Source: JACKBJ01 sp964549495
GTDB taxonomy: Bacteria > Chloroflexota > Anaerolineae > Epilineales > Epilineaceae
Reading direction: 5' to 3'
Assembly: GCA_964549495.1 (NCBI GenBank)
Contig: CAZJWJ010000047.1
Coordinates: 1 to 39,019, forward strand
DNA length: 39,019 nt
The notes below the pieces were generated by a model that did not search any database, had not been told where the DNA came from, and saw only the letters and a program-made list of their open reading frames with translations. A program made the translations under genes and the position numbers. Positions 15,857-25,987 of the stretch are shown here, piece after piece (the stretch's first letter is position 1; each line of letters opens with the position of its first letter).

Positions 15857-18514
15857 CTAGCGGAAGCCGCCTCGGCAGACGAGGCCGCGGGCGATTTGTT
15901 CGTAGATGCCGGCCAGGTCCTCGGCCGTCGGGGAGTAGTAGTAGTGCTTGTCGCTGCTGGCGATGTAGCGCAGCACGTACTCGCGGAAGTAGTTGTCCTT
16001 GAAGCCGACCGTGAAGATCGACGCGCCGTCGCGCTTCAAGTCGTTGGCCGCCGCGTAGACCGCCTCCAGGCTGGTGCGGTTCGGCTCGCCGTCCGAGAGC
16101 AGGACCACCGCCTGGGTGTTGGCCGGCTGGCGGTTGGGGCTGCCGATCAGCTGCTGGTGGGCGTAGGTCAGGCCCAGGTCGATGCGCGAGCCCTCCTTCG
16201 GGTCGCGGATGCGGTCCACCGCGGCCAGCAGCGCGCCGCGATCGCGCGTCAGGCGCTGCTCCGTGCGGGCCACGTCGTTGTACCAGATGATCGAGGCCTG
16301 GTCGTGGTTGCCCAGCGCGTCCGGCTCCAGCGAGAGCTGGGCCAGGAAGGCGCGGGCCGCGTCCTTGGCGCCCTCGAGCTTGAGCCGGCCATCGCTCATG
16401 CGGCCGCGCATCGTCGTCGAGGCGTCGATGACCAGCACCACGTCGGTGTACTGCTGCAAGCACTTGTCGTTGAAGACGATCGGGACGTAGATCGGTTTCT
16501 TGGGCGGCGGGGGCGGCGGGTCGGTGGCCGTGGGCGGGACGGGGGTGGGGGAGGGGGTGATGGTCGGCGGAGGCGGCGTGGGCGTGCGCGTCGGCACGTC
16601 CGGCGAGACCACCGTGACCTGCGGGATGGGGAAGACGCCCTGGTTGGGCTGGTCCAGCCCGTCGGTGCCCTCGTAGTCGGCGCCGACGTTGGTCGGGTGG
16701 CGGCCCACCTCCAGGGGTTCGACCCAGAAGCTCATGTCGACGCCGCTGAAGGGGACATTGGTGAACTGCCAGGTGAGGGTTCGGTCGACCGGGTTCCAGA
16801 CCGCGGGTGGTTCGGCGGAGTTTTCTTGATAGGCCATGTTGGCCGGCACCCGGTCGACGACCGTCACCTCCTTGAGCAGCACCGTGGCCGCGATGCGCTT
16901 GGCGATGGTGCGGTAGACCTCCTCCAGCTCGTCCGGGGTCGGGGCGAAGAAGTAGTGGTCGGTCGAGCGCGCCATGATGCGCAAGAGGTCCGGGTCGACG
17001 TCCGTGCCGAGGCCGATGGTGTAGACCGTGATGCCGGCGTAGCGGGCGCGGTCGGAGGTGGCCAGGGTCAGCATGCGGGTGTTGTTGAAGGGCACGCCGT
17101 CGGTCATCAAGACGATGATGGGCTTTGCGTCGTCGCGGTGGTCGGGGCCCAGGACCTCGAACATGCCCACCTCCAGGCCGGCCGAGATGTCCGTGCCGCC
17201 GGTGGGGATGAGCTGCGGTATGGCGGCTTCCAGGCGGCTCTTGTCCTGGGTCAGCGGCACCAGGAGGTCCGGCTCGTTCTGGAACATCACCATGCCCACC
17301 TGGTCGCGCGTGAGGTCGACGATGTCCAGGAAGGCGCGCACGCCCTCGCGGGCGGCCACGATCTTGGCGCCGCTCATCGAGTTGCTGCGGTCGATCACCA
17401 AGACGATGTCGGCCTTCTCGTAGAGCGAGGGGCAGCTGCCGCCCAGGCGCAGGTGGACCTGGGTCTTCTCGCCCAGGCGCAGGTACTCCGGCGCGGCCCA
17501 TTTGTTGGGCTGGGTGCGGCAGTCGAAGACCGGCTCGGGCGGGTCGACCCCCGGCCGGCCCGGCACCGGCGCGTAGACCCGCACCGTGGCCTTGGAGGGA
17601 TCGGTGACGTAGACCCGGCCGATGTCGTCCACCGCCAGGTCGGTGGCCTGCGATTGCAGGCCGGGAGTCGGGTCGGTGGCGTCCCAGGCATCGATGACCG
17701 TGCCGGCGCGGTCGACTCGGTAGACCCACTGGCGCAGGCTGAGGAAGTAGATGCTGCCGTCGGGGCCGATCGAGATGCGCTCGGCCGGCGCCGGCAAGGG
17801 CACCTCTTGGGCGAACTCGCCGCTCTGGTAGATCTCGACCGCGTTGCGCGAGCGGTTGAGCAGGTACTCGTCGAAGTTGCGGAACTCCATGTCCCAGTAG
17901 CTGTGGGTCACGTGGCGCAGGTAATGCCCGTTGCGCTTCATCATCCCGTCGGCCGGATAGTAGTCGAGCACCGTGCTGTTGACGCCGCTGCGCCATTCGT
18001 CGTAGACCAGGTTCAGCCGGGCGGCGAAAGGATCCCAGGCGATGGCCGAGACGTAGGGCGGGCGCGGACCGACCACCGGATGGTCGTCGGTGGGCAGGAA
18101 CTTGTTCCACTCGGTCGTCCCGCCGCCGCGGCGCACCTTGAGCACGGCCCGGTCCTTGGCCGCGTAGACATCGCCCTGTCCGTCGACCGCGATCTCGGTG
18201 ATGTCCTCGACCCGGGTGGTTTCCTCGACCTGGCCGTCGGGCCGGGTGTGGCGCACGTAGACGCCGCCCAGGACGTGGAGCTGTCCGTCGCCGCCCCAGG
18301 CCACGCGCATGGCGGCGTCGGTGCCGGTCCACTCGTCGACCAGGCCGTAGGACCCCGGATCGGTGTCCTGGGTCAGGGTCGCGGCATCGGAGGTCGGGCC
18401 GCCGGCCAGGCCGAGCAGCGCCAGGAGGAAGAGGGTGGAGATGCGGGCGATCCAGACGGGGCCGGCCGGCCTGGATCGGCGGCCGAGTCGAAGCTGCGTC
18501 GAGGGGGCATGCAT
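15857..18514 (-). CDS. Large secreted protein with two von Willebrand A domains and a propeller-like N-terminus
   Basis: 885 aa. Signal peptide (about 20-44). Residues 50-320 look like a repeated NHL-type beta propeller (AVDGQGDVYAAKD, SIGPDGSIYFLS, AVDDIGRVYVTDP). First VWA domain from 369 with MIDAS DRSNSMS (Asp375, Ser377, Ser379) and a later TDG. A DUF11-like linker domain follows (VVDRVPANMAYQENSAEPPAVW in part), then a Pro/Thr spacer, the Chloroflexota motif KPIYVPIVFNDKC (from 673), and a second VWA with DASTT (Asp697) and SDGEPN. MIDAS sites bind a metal and adhesive ligands. AGGAG lies 10 nt before the ATG. Probably a surface adhesion or sensing protein; ligand unknown. The two VWA domains differ, so recent duplication is unlikely. 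Confidence 0.88.
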   Translation of the reverse strand: MHAPSTQLRLGRRSRPAGPVWIARISTLFLLALLGLAGGPTSDAATLTQDTDPGSYGLVDEWTGTDAAMRVAWGGDGQLHVLGGVYVRHTRPDGQVEETTRVEDITEIAVDGQGDVYAAKDRAVLKVRRGGGTTEWNKFLPTDDHPVVGPRPPYVSAIAWDPFAARLNLVYDEWRSGVNSTVLDYYPADGMMKRNGHYLRHVTHSYWDMEFRNFDEYLLNRSRNAVEIYQSGEFAQEVPLPAPAERISIGPDGSIYFLSLRQWVYRVDRAGTVIDAWDATDPTPGLQSQATDLAVDDIGRVYVTDPSKATVRVYAPVPGRPGVDPPEPVFDCRTQPNKWAAPEYLRLGEKTQVHLRLGGSCPSLYEKADIVLVIDRSNSMSGAKIVAAREGVRAFLDIVDLTRDQVGMVMFQNEPDLLVPLTQDKSRLEAAIPQLIPTGGTDISAGLEVGMFEVLGPDHRDDAKPIIVLMTDGVPFNNTRMLTLATSDRARYAGITVYTIGLGTDVDPDLLRIMARSTDHYFFAPTPDELEEVYRTIAKRIAATVLLKEVTVVDRVPANMAYQENSAEPPAVWNPVDRTLTWQFTNVPFSGVDMSFWVEPLEVGRHPTNVGADYEGTDGLDQPNQGVFPIPQVTVVSPDVPTRTPTPPPPTITPSPTPVPPTATDPPPPPPKKPIYVPIVFNDKCLQQYTDVVLVIDASTTMRGRMSDGRLKLEGAKDAARAFLAQLSLEPDALGNHDQASIIWYNDVARTEQRLTRDRGALLAAVDRIRDPKEGSRIDLGLTYAHQQLIGSPNRQPANTQAVVLLSDGEPNRTSLEAVYAAANDLKRDGASIFTVGFKDNYFREYVLRYIASSDKHYYYSPTAEDLAGIYEQIARGLVCRGGFR

Positions 18515-18899
18515 GGGTCACGGGCTCCTTGGAAATCAAATATTGCGCTCGTGAGCGCGGCACCCGGGCTGCGGTGCGCGCCGCCAGAGGCGGCGAAGGT
18601 TCTGCCAACGTGTCGAAATGGCCGGCGGGGGTGCGACCAAAGCGGTGGACGGTTGCCGCGCTGGGCGAAAAGGAATAAAGACCAAGGCCGCGGCAGATCG
18701 TCCTGCCTTCATCCTATCTTTATCCCTGTGCGGCTCCAGTCCATCATACCGGGAGTTGGGGGCGAGTTTCGTGCATCGGCGGGCGATGGCGGGGTGAGCG
18801 TCGGGTGCGCGCCGGCCCGTCGTTTGCTCGTCGCGGGATTGTCGCGAATCTGTCGCCGGGGCCTTCCCGCGGCGCGGGGCCCGCGCCTAGACTGGTTGC
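18515..18899. other. Divergent intergenic region between the VWA gene and comEA
   Basis: 385 nt. Contains a 7-bp hairpin with AGA loop (18579-18595), a GCGCTC/GAGCGC palindrome near 18545-18558, an AT-richer patch near 18670-18740, and the comEA -10 candidate at 18888-18893. No convincing promoter for the VWA gene could be assigned. Confidence 0.5.
18888..18893 (+). promoter_or_regulatory. -10 element of comEA, leaderless geometry
   Basis: TAGACT ends 6 nt before the ATG at 18900, with no ribosome site present. The -35 is weak (TTCCCG at 18864-18869, 18-nt spacer). Confidence 0.4.
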
Positions 18900-19565
18900 A
18901 TGAACGGCAAGCTGCAGGCCCTGCGGGGCTCCCTGATCTCGCTCCTGATCAACCTGACCCTCTGCGCGGTCTTGGTCTGGGGACTGCGCGACCCGCGGGA
19001 GACGGCGCTGCGCGTCGAGCCGGCGCCCACGCCAAGGCCCGCGCCCAGCGCCACGCCCGTCCAGATCCACGTCCACGTGTCCGGTGCAGTGCGCAGTCCA
19101 GGCCTGGTGCGCCTCGGAGAAGGCGCGCGGGTGGCCGATGCCCTGGCCGCGGCCGGCGGCCTGTCGCGCGATGCCTCCGAGTCCTCGGTCAACCTGGCCG
19201 CCCCGCTGGCCGACGGTCAGCAGCTCTGGGTGCCCGAGGCGGGCGAGGCGGCCTCGTCCGGGCCGGCGATGGTGATCGGTGGGGCGGTGGGAAGTGCCCC
19301 GGGCACCGCGGGCACGGTCTCGATGGCCGGCGCATCGGGCGGAGGTGTATCAGGATCCGGTGGAGGCGGCGGAGGCCTACGTCTCAACCAGGCCACGGCC
19401 TCCGAACTGGAGTCGCTGCCGGGCATCGGTCCGGCGCTGGCGGCCCGGATCGTGGCCCATCGCGAGTCCGAGGGACCCTTCCAGGCAGTCGGCGATTTGC
19501 TCGAGGTTTCCGGCATCGGCGAGAAGACCCTGGAGCGCTTCGCGAATCAACTGGTCGTGCCTTGA
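18900..19565 (+). CDS. comEA: ComEA-type DNA receptor (SLBB + helix-hairpin-helix)
   Basis: 221 aa. One membrane anchor (about 9-29), a Pro-rich spacer, an SLBB domain (about 54-113: VHVSGAVRSPGLVRLGEGARVADAL in part), a Gly/Ser-rich linker (143-159), and two helix-hairpin-helix motifs, LPGIGPALAARI (173-184) and VSGIGEKTLERF (203-214), at the C-terminus. This is the layout of ComEA, the membrane-bound double-stranded DNA receptor of natural transformation. The channel gene comEC is not in this window. The next gene encodes an exonuclease, but it has its own promoter. Start supported by the -10 element 6 nt upstream. Confidence 0.9.
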   Translation: MNGKLQALRGSLISLLINLTLCAVLVWGLRDPRETALRVEPAPTPRPAPSATPVQIHVHVSGAVRSPGLVRLGEGARVADALAAAGGLSRDASESSVNLAAPLADGQQLWVPEAGEAASSGPAMVIGGAVGSAPGTAGTVSMAGASGGGVSGSGGGGGGLRLNQATASELESLPGIGPALAARIVAHRESEGPFQAVGDLLEVSGIGEKTLERFANQLVVP

Positions 19566-19613
19566 GCCGAGCATGCGGCGGGCTTCATGGACGGGACCGG
19601 CTTCGCCGAAGGG

Positions 19614-19642
19614 TTGGAAGGGCCGGCCCGGGATCCTAGAAT
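19614..19642 (+). promoter_or_regulatory. Promoter of the mrfB-like gene, leaderless geometry
   Basis: TTGGAA (19614-19619), 17-nt spacer, TAGAAT (19637-19642), then 6 nt to the ATG at 19649. No ribosome site is present. Confidence 0.6.
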
Positions 19643-19648
19643 GGCAGC

Positions 19649-21001
19649 ATGGAGGAGCGCGAGGGGCGCGGGCCGGATCCGGACCTGGTCGACCGATTGG
19701 CCAAGCTCGGGGTCTCGGTGGGCGCGCAGGGAATCCCGCGGCCGGAGCCACCGGTCCGCGATCCCGGGGCGGCCACCGGGGGGGATGAAGCCGCGGCCCG
19801 GCCGGGCGCGAGCGGCTCGCCGGCCGTCCTGCCCATCGAGGAAGCCGTGCCGGGGCGGGTCGTGGAACGCGCGGGCGGCAGCTGTTACGTCAGCACGCTC
19901 TACCGCGCGCCCGACGAGGAGCATGCCGGCGAGCGGATCGACGCGGTGCTCGGCGCCTGCCGGCAGAGCCTGGCGGCGCTGAGCGGGGATGATTCGGTGG
20001 TCGAGCTGGACCTGGAGCGCACGGCCTTTCTGGATACCGAGACGACGGGGCTGATGGGCGGCGCCGGCACCTACGCATTCTTGATCGGCGTCGGCCGCTT
20101 CGTGGACGGCGCCTTCCAGCTGCGGCAGTTCTTCATGCGCGACGCGGGCGAGGAGGCGGCCCAGCTGGCCGAGGTGGCCGACTGGATCGCCGACTGTCGG
20201 GGGCTGGTGAGCTTCAACGGGCGCAGCTACGACATGCCCTTGCTCGGCACGCGCTGCACGCTGCATCGGCGGCCGGCCTTCCTGGCCGGCGCGCCGCACC
20301 TGGATCTCCTGCCGGCGGCCCGCCGGCTCTGGCGCCTGCGCCTGGAGAGCTGCGCGCTGACGGCGCTCGAGCGCGACATCCTGGGCCTGGCGCGCCAGGA
20401 CGACGTGCCGGGCTGGATGGTGCCCTACCGCTACTTCCGCTACCAGCAGGAGGGCGACGCGCGGCCTTTGGTGGGGGTCTTCGAACACAATGCGCTGGAC
20501 ATCCTGAGCATGCTCAGCCTGACGGCGCGCATGGCCCGGGTCTACGGTCAGCCCGAGGCCGGCGTGGACCACGCGGAGGATTGGTGGAGCCTGGCCCGGG
20601 CCTACGAGCGGGCCGGCGATCCGGACCGGGCCATGGCCGCCTGCGAGGAGGCCCTGGGGCGCGGGCTGGCCGAGGACCAGGCCGAACGCGCCTGGGAGAC
20701 CCTGGGCTTGGTGGCCAAGCGGGCCGGCGACTGGGAGAAGGCCACCGACATCTGGCGCCAGGTGATCGAGGGCGGGCGGAGCCGGCGCGTTCACGCCTTC
20801 GAGGAGCTGGCCAAGTACTGGGAGCACCGCGCCGAGCCGCGCGACCTGCCGCGCGCGTTGGATTGGTCGCTGCGCGCTCGCCAGGCGGTGGAAGCCGGCG
20901 AGCTGAGGCCACGGCGAGGCCGCCGGCGCGCCCTGGGGGAGCTGGATCATCGGATCGAGCGGCTGCGCGGGCGGATCGAGGGAGGGTCTGGCGAGGCCTG
21001 A
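19649..21001 (+). CDS. mrfB: MrfB/YprB-type DEDDh exonuclease with C-terminal TPR repeats
   Basis: 450 aa. After a disordered N-terminus, the RNase H-like exonuclease domain (about 115-300) shows the DEDDh residues: Asp129 and Glu131 in FLDTETTG, Asp195 in FNGRSYDMPLL, and His280/Asp284 in EHNALDILSM. The stretch HLDLLPAARRLWR ... DDVPGW is typical of YprB. Residues 305-430 form TPR-like helices (WWSLARAYERAGDPDRAMAACEEAL in part), as in Bacillus MrfB. There mrfB lies beside mrfA and the pair excises mitomycin-type lesions; here the helicase is 16 kb away. A leaderless-type promoter precedes the ATG. Confidence in the family is high; the repair role is by homology. Confidence 0.88.
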   Translation: MEEREGRGPDPDLVDRLAKLGVSVGAQGIPRPEPPVRDPGAATGGDEAAARPGASGSPAVLPIEEAVPGRVVERAGGSCYVSTLYRAPDEEHAGERIDAVLGACRQSLAALSGDDSVVELDLERTAFLDTETTGLMGGAGTYAFLIGVGRFVDGAFQLRQFFMRDAGEEAAQLAEVADWIADCRGLVSFNGRSYDMPLLGTRCTLHRRPAFLAGAPHLDLLPAARRLWRLRLESCALTALERDILGLARQDDVPGWMVPYRYFRYQQEGDARPLVGVFEHNALDILSMLSLTARMARVYGQPEAGVDHAEDWWSLARAYERAGDPDRAMAACEEALGRGLAEDQAERAWETLGLVAKRAGDWEKATDIWRQVIEGGRSRRVHAFEELAKYWEHRAEPRDLPRALDWSLRARQAVEAGELRPRRGRRRALGELDHRIERLRGRIEGGSGEA

Positions 21002-21093
21002 TCCGATTCTCCCAGAAGTCATTCGGTGGCCGCGAGCATGCGCATCGACAGCGGCCGCGCGATGCGCCACAGGCGACGATCGGCCATGAGAAA

Positions 21094-21125
21094 CGGGACC
21101 CCCTCGCGACGTCGAGGGGGTCCCG
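21094..21125 (-). terminator. Terminator hairpin between convergent genes
   Basis: A 13-bp perfect stem (21094-21106 with 21113-21125) with a 6-nt loop. On the minus strand it is followed by TTTCTC, so it best serves the DUF1501 gene; it may stop transcripts from both sides. Confidence 0.75.
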
Positions 21126-21170
21126 TGATCGATCGGACTCGCAGCCGCGGAGCGGCCGCGGCGGCTGTGA

Positions 21171-22592
21171 CTAGGAGCGGTTGACCAAGGGTACGTAGAT
21201 CTCGTGCTCCTCCGGTGCCACATCCGTCGGCACGGCCGTCGGCTCGGGCTCCTCGGACGGGACCGGGGTCGGGGCCGAGGGGTCGACGTCGGCGATGCCC
21301 AGGAAGTTGAAGGTCTTGCCGGGGAAGACCTCGCTGATCTGGTTGTTGCCCATGCGCTTGACCAAGAGCTCGCCCAGGATGTCGCGGTACTCGATGGTGA
21401 AGGCCAAATCGCCGCGGTCGAGGGCGTCGGGCGAGAGGCCGGGCCAGCGGCGGGTGTAGACCTGGCCGCCGTTGATGCCGCGGCCGAAGGTGAACATCAC
21501 GTTGCCGCGGCCGTGATCGGTGCCCAGGCCGCCGTTCTCGTAGGCGCGGCGGCCGAACTCGCTCATCACCACGATGGTGATGCCCTGGGTCAGCGAGCCG
21601 GGCTCGAAGCGCTCGTGCAGGTCGGTGATGAAGGCCGAGATGCCGCGGCTGAGCTGGCCCATGCGCGCGGCCATGTTGCCCGCCGTCGGGTCGCCGGCAT
21701 TGACCTGGTTGGCATGCGTGTCCCAACCGCCGATGTCGATGCAGGCCACTTCCAGACCCACCTCGGCCTTGACCAGCTGGGCGATCTGCATCATGCCGCG
21801 GCTGAAGCCGTCACCGTCGTACTGCGCGCCGTTGCTGGGCGTGTAGTTGGTGTTGGCGATGGCGTCCTGCAGGAGCTCGAGCGCCGCGAAGGTCGACTGG
21901 CCCTGAACGTCGAGCCAGCCGTCGCCGCCGTAGAGCGTCTCGAGGTGCTGCTGGAAGCGGTCGATCTCGTTCTGCCGGCCCTGCAGGTGGAACTCGGCGA
22001 TGGAGCGCAGGGCCACGGCCGGCACCGGTCCGCGCAGGCTGGCCTGCAGCTGCGAGCCCATGCCCACCGCGCGGAAGGGCGACTGGTTGCTGCTGGCCGC
22101 CGTGTAGAGGTGGCGGCCGATCCAGCCGTCGCTGCGCACCTTCTGGCCCGGTGTGCCGCGCTCCATGTAGTCCATGGCGTCGAAGTGGCTGCGGGTGGGG
22201 TCGTCCTGGGCCACGGCGTGCGTGGCGGCCAGGATGCCCTCGTCCCACCACTGCTTCCAGCCGCCCTCGCCGGCATTGGCCAAGACCGGGTGCATGCCCC
22301 ATTGCTGGCCGTTGTCGCCGCCCAATTCGACCGCGCGGCGATTCTCCGAAGCGTCGGGGGCCGGGATGCCGACCGTCGGCCGGAGGCCGAAGTACTCGCC
22401 TTCGTCGTGGTAGGGGATCACCATGTTCAGGCCGTCGTAGCCGCCGCGGGCGAAGACGACCACCATGATGTCGCCGGTGGGCGCCTGCCCCTGCTTGCGG
22501 AAGGCCATGCGCGGCATCCAGCTGGGCCAGGCGGCGGCCCCGAGGGCCGCCATGCCGCCGCGTTCGAAGAGCCTACGTCGTGAGAGGGTCAT
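21171..22592 (-). CDS. DUF1501 protein, Tat-exported (sulfatase-like fold)
   Basis: 473 aa. Twin-arginine signal LSRRRLFERGG followed by an Ala-rich stretch. The core carries DUF1501 landmarks: VVFARGGYDGLNMVIPY, RSHFDAMDYMERG, CIDIGGWDTHANQ, VVMSEFGRRAYENGG and GTDHGRGNVMFTFG, which are related to the metal sites of alkaline phosphatase/sulfatase folds. The C-terminus has a Pro/Thr-rich spacer and ends EIYVPLVNRS, the phylum-typical exported-protein motif. AGGAG lies 7 nt before the ATG. It follows the DUF1800 gene after 25 nt, the standard pairing of these two families, which are thought to act together outside the membrane; the substrate is not established. Confidence 0.92.
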   Translation of the reverse strand: MTLSRRRLFERGGMAALGAAAWPSWMPRMAFRKQGQAPTGDIMVVVFARGGYDGLNMVIPYHDEGEYFGLRPTVGIPAPDASENRRAVELGGDNGQQWGMHPVLANAGEGGWKQWWDEGILAATHAVAQDDPTRSHFDAMDYMERGTPGQKVRSDGWIGRHLYTAASSNQSPFRAVGMGSQLQASLRGPVPAVALRSIAEFHLQGRQNEIDRFQQHLETLYGGDGWLDVQGQSTFAALELLQDAIANTNYTPSNGAQYDGDGFSRGMMQIAQLVKAEVGLEVACIDIGGWDTHANQVNAGDPTAGNMAARMGQLSRGISAFITDLHERFEPGSLTQGITIVVMSEFGRRAYENGGLGTDHGRGNVMFTFGRGINGGQVYTRRWPGLSPDALDRGDLAFTIEYRDILGELLVKRMGNNQISEVFPGKTFNFLGIADVDPSAPTPVPSEEPEPTAVPTDVAPEEHEIYVPLVNRS

Positions 22593-22617
22593 GCTCGTGC
22601 TCCTTTTGGCCGCGTGC

Positions 22618-24234
22618 CTAGCGCCACTGGAAGTAGGGGCTGTCGAGGATCAGGGCGATGGTGGTCGGAAGACGGCTTGCCGCGGCGCCGGTCAGGGCCG
22701 CATCGGCCGAAGCGCCATCGCCCAGGAAGTCGATCAAGAGCTCGCGGTCCTGCTCGAGCAGGTCGCGATGCAGGAGTCGGTCGGACCAGAAGTCGACCGC
22801 GCCGCCGATGGTGTCGACGCTGGCCGGCATCTGCTCGTTGGGTAGGAAGCCCTGGACCATCTGCGCGCCGAGCGGGTTGTTGCTGCTGCTGCCGACGCCG
22901 CAGATCGAGAGACCGACGTTCCAGCGCGTCAGGATGCCGATGCTGGAGGTCCAGGCCTCCTTGGTGTCCGGATAGCCGTCCGGCGTCGGCCAGTAGAAGG
23001 GCACGTGGCCCATCGACTGCAGGGCGTAGCGCAGGCGGTTGTAGATCTGACCGCGCTGGGCCACGCTCAGGGGGAAGTCGTCGGCCGGCACGTCGGTCAC
23101 GCGGAAGACGCGGGCCATGTAGTCCATCGGGCGCGAGAGGCGACCGCCGTAGCCGGCGAAGGAGTTGGCGAACTCCTGGCTGCTCAGGATGGTGTAGACC
23201 ATCTCCTTGATGTCGCCATCGGTCCGGTAGTAGGTGTCGCTGACGCGCTCGACCAGCCCGGGCACCTGGCCCTGCGGATCGTCGCAGACGAAGCGCCGGA
23301 CCATCTTGGTGGCCAAGAAGGGGCCGGTGGCCGGGTGGTTGCACAGGATGTCGATGACCAGATCGCCATCGGCCTTGAAGTTGTTGGAGGGGATGAACTC
23401 GCCCAGGACCGTCTTGACGCCGTTGTCGTGGTCGTTCTGGCGGAACTCGAACTCGCCCCAAGTCGGGCTGGTCTGGCCGCGGTCCCAGCTCCAGCCCGTG
23501 AAGCAGCGGGCGACCTCTTTGACGTCGGTCTCGGTATAGGGTTCGCCGTCCGTGGCCGCGCCGAGGGTGTGCAGCTCCATGATCTCGCGGGCGTAGTTCT
23601 CGTTGGGGTTGCCCACACGGCTGACGTCGTTGTTGAGGTAGTTGAGCATGGCCGGGCTCTCGGCGGAGGCCGTCAGCAGATCCTTGAACTTGCCCAGCGC
23701 GTGCTTGCGCACCACCTCGCGATCGTCGGCCGTCTTGAAGAAGCTGACGTTGTCGGTCTGGAAGTCCATCGAGAAGTGGTCGGTCCAGAACTCGACCATC
23801 ACCTCGTAGAGCTGCCGCCGGCTATAGATCATGCGATAGAGGGTGGCCAGGGACAGTTCCTGGTAGATCTGACCCTGATTGTTCATGCGGTAGTTGGTCC
23901 AGATCTGGCGCGAGCTCATGCTCATCGTGGCCAGCTCTTGGTTGATCTTCTGCTCGACCGCGCTGTCGTCGATGCTTTCGTAGTCGAGCTGCTCCTCGAT
24001 CCAGGCCATGGCGCCCTGCTGGCGCGCGGCCTCGACCTCGCCCGGGCGGGCGCCGAAGGCGGCGCGGCTGAGCAGCAAGGCCTCCAGGTCCGGCTCCGGC
24101 ATGTCGGCGGCGGTTTTGGCCGTCCAGCGCAGCGGTGGCCGGGCGGCCACGGGCGCATCCGACACCAAGGGCACGGCGGAGGCCGCGGCGGCGGCGCCTC
24201 CCAACTGAATCAAACGACGCCTGGAGATGTCCAT
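22618..24234 (-). CDS. DUF1800 protein, Tat-exported
   Basis: 538 aa from the ATG at 24234, chosen because GGGAGG lies 6 nt upstream and because a Tat signal (ISRRRLIQLGG + Ala-rich stretch) starts there; a longer open frame to 24438 has no ribosome site. DUF1800 landmarks: LLSRAAFGARPGEVE, MVEFWTDHFS, NYAREIMELHTLGA, TETDVKEVARCFTGW and PATGPFLATKMVRRF. The protein is helical and exported; its reaction is unknown. First gene of the pair with DUF1501. The intergenic region upstream contains a weak promoter-like TTGACG (24428-24423) but no convincing -10. Confidence 0.92.
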   Translation of the reverse strand: MDISRRRLIQLGGAAAAASAVPLVSDAPVAARPPLRWTAKTAADMPEPDLEALLLSRAAFGARPGEVEAARQQGAMAWIEEQLDYESIDDSAVEQKINQELATMSMSSRQIWTNYRMNNQGQIYQELSLATLYRMIYSRRQLYEVMVEFWTDHFSMDFQTDNVSFFKTADDREVVRKHALGKFKDLLTASAESPAMLNYLNNDVSRVGNPNENYAREIMELHTLGAATDGEPYTETDVKEVARCFTGWSWDRGQTSPTWGEFEFRQNDHDNGVKTVLGEFIPSNNFKADGDLVIDILCNHPATGPFLATKMVRRFVCDDPQGQVPGLVERVSDTYYRTDGDIKEMVYTILSSQEFANSFAGYGGRLSRPMDYMARVFRVTDVPADDFPLSVAQRGQIYNRLRYALQSMGHVPFYWPTPDGYPDTKEAWTSSIGILTRWNVGLSICGVGSSSNNPLGAQMVQGFLPNEQMPASVDTIGGAVDFWSDRLLHRDLLEQDRELLIDFLGDGASADAALTGAAASRLPTTIALILDSPYFQWR

Positions 24235-24601
24235 AAGCGCCCTCCCTTCGGGTGTTCTCGTGGCGGAAGCGAGCTTGGAGCCGGGGCCAGCCCGGCCGGT
24301 CGATGGTTCTGTATGATCCGGAGGTGGCCCCGAGATCGGTGGCCCGACTCTCTCGGCGATCGCGTCTCTTCCTTCCAACGCGGGAGCGCGGGATCGGGTT
24401 AGATCCGACCTGCGCGCAACCGCGTCAAACGCGAGCACTCACGCGAGCTTCGAGTTTCCGGCCACATCCCATGATACATGAAAGAGGGGGGAGATGTGCA
24501 AGTCGCTCCCGAAGAGCGGTCGCGTCGCGAAACGAAAGCCCGGGAGCGGATGGCTCTCGGGCTTTGGCATGGCGGAAACGGGTGGAGGAGGGACGGAGCG
24601 A
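24235..24601. other. Intergenic region between rpoD end and the DUF1800 operon
   Basis: 367 nt. Contains the rpoD terminator (24535-24565), the DUF1800 ribosome site, and a promoter-like TTGACG (minus, 24428-24423) with an over-long spacer to TCTAAC. No gene was supported. Confidence 0.55.
24535..24565 (-). terminator. rpoD terminator
   Basis: 13-bp stem with one G-U-type mismatch (24535-24547 with 24553-24565), 5-nt loop. On the minus strand it ends in TTTCGTTTCG. Located 37 nt past the sigma factor stop. Confidence 0.8.
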
Positions 24602-25777
<1,176 letters not shown>

Positions 25778-25900
25778 GATGGCAACCGCTTCCTTTCGCT
25801 GATGATCGCCCGAGGCCGGCAACACGCGGGGCAGGGCGCGGCCCAAAAAAGGGACCTCGGTGGCAGGCGATCCGATGAGAAGGAATATACTGGCCGGGGG

Positions 25901-25930
25901 ATTATACTCGCTGACGCGCACCTTCGTCAA
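25901..25930 (-). promoter_or_regulatory. Strong promoter of rpoD
   Basis: Minus strand TTGACG (25930-25925), 18-nt spacer, perfect TATAAT (25906-25901). The predicted start is near 25894, giving a leader of about 115 nt to the TTG start. Confidence 0.8.
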
Positions 25931-25974
25931 GACCTCCTTAAGACTCCACCGGTCTGAGATTCCACCGGGCGTGC

Positions 25975-25980
25975 TATCAT
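25975..25980 (+). promoter_or_regulatory. -10 element of ruvA, leaderless geometry
   Basis: TATCAT ends 7 nt before the ATG at 25988; no ribosome site lies between. The -35 is poor. Confidence 0.45.
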
Positions 25981-25987
25981 CCTCGGC

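Noticed and set aside
24235..24438. Longer N-terminus of the DUF1800 protein
   Set aside because: GGGAGG and a Tat signal mark the start at 24234.
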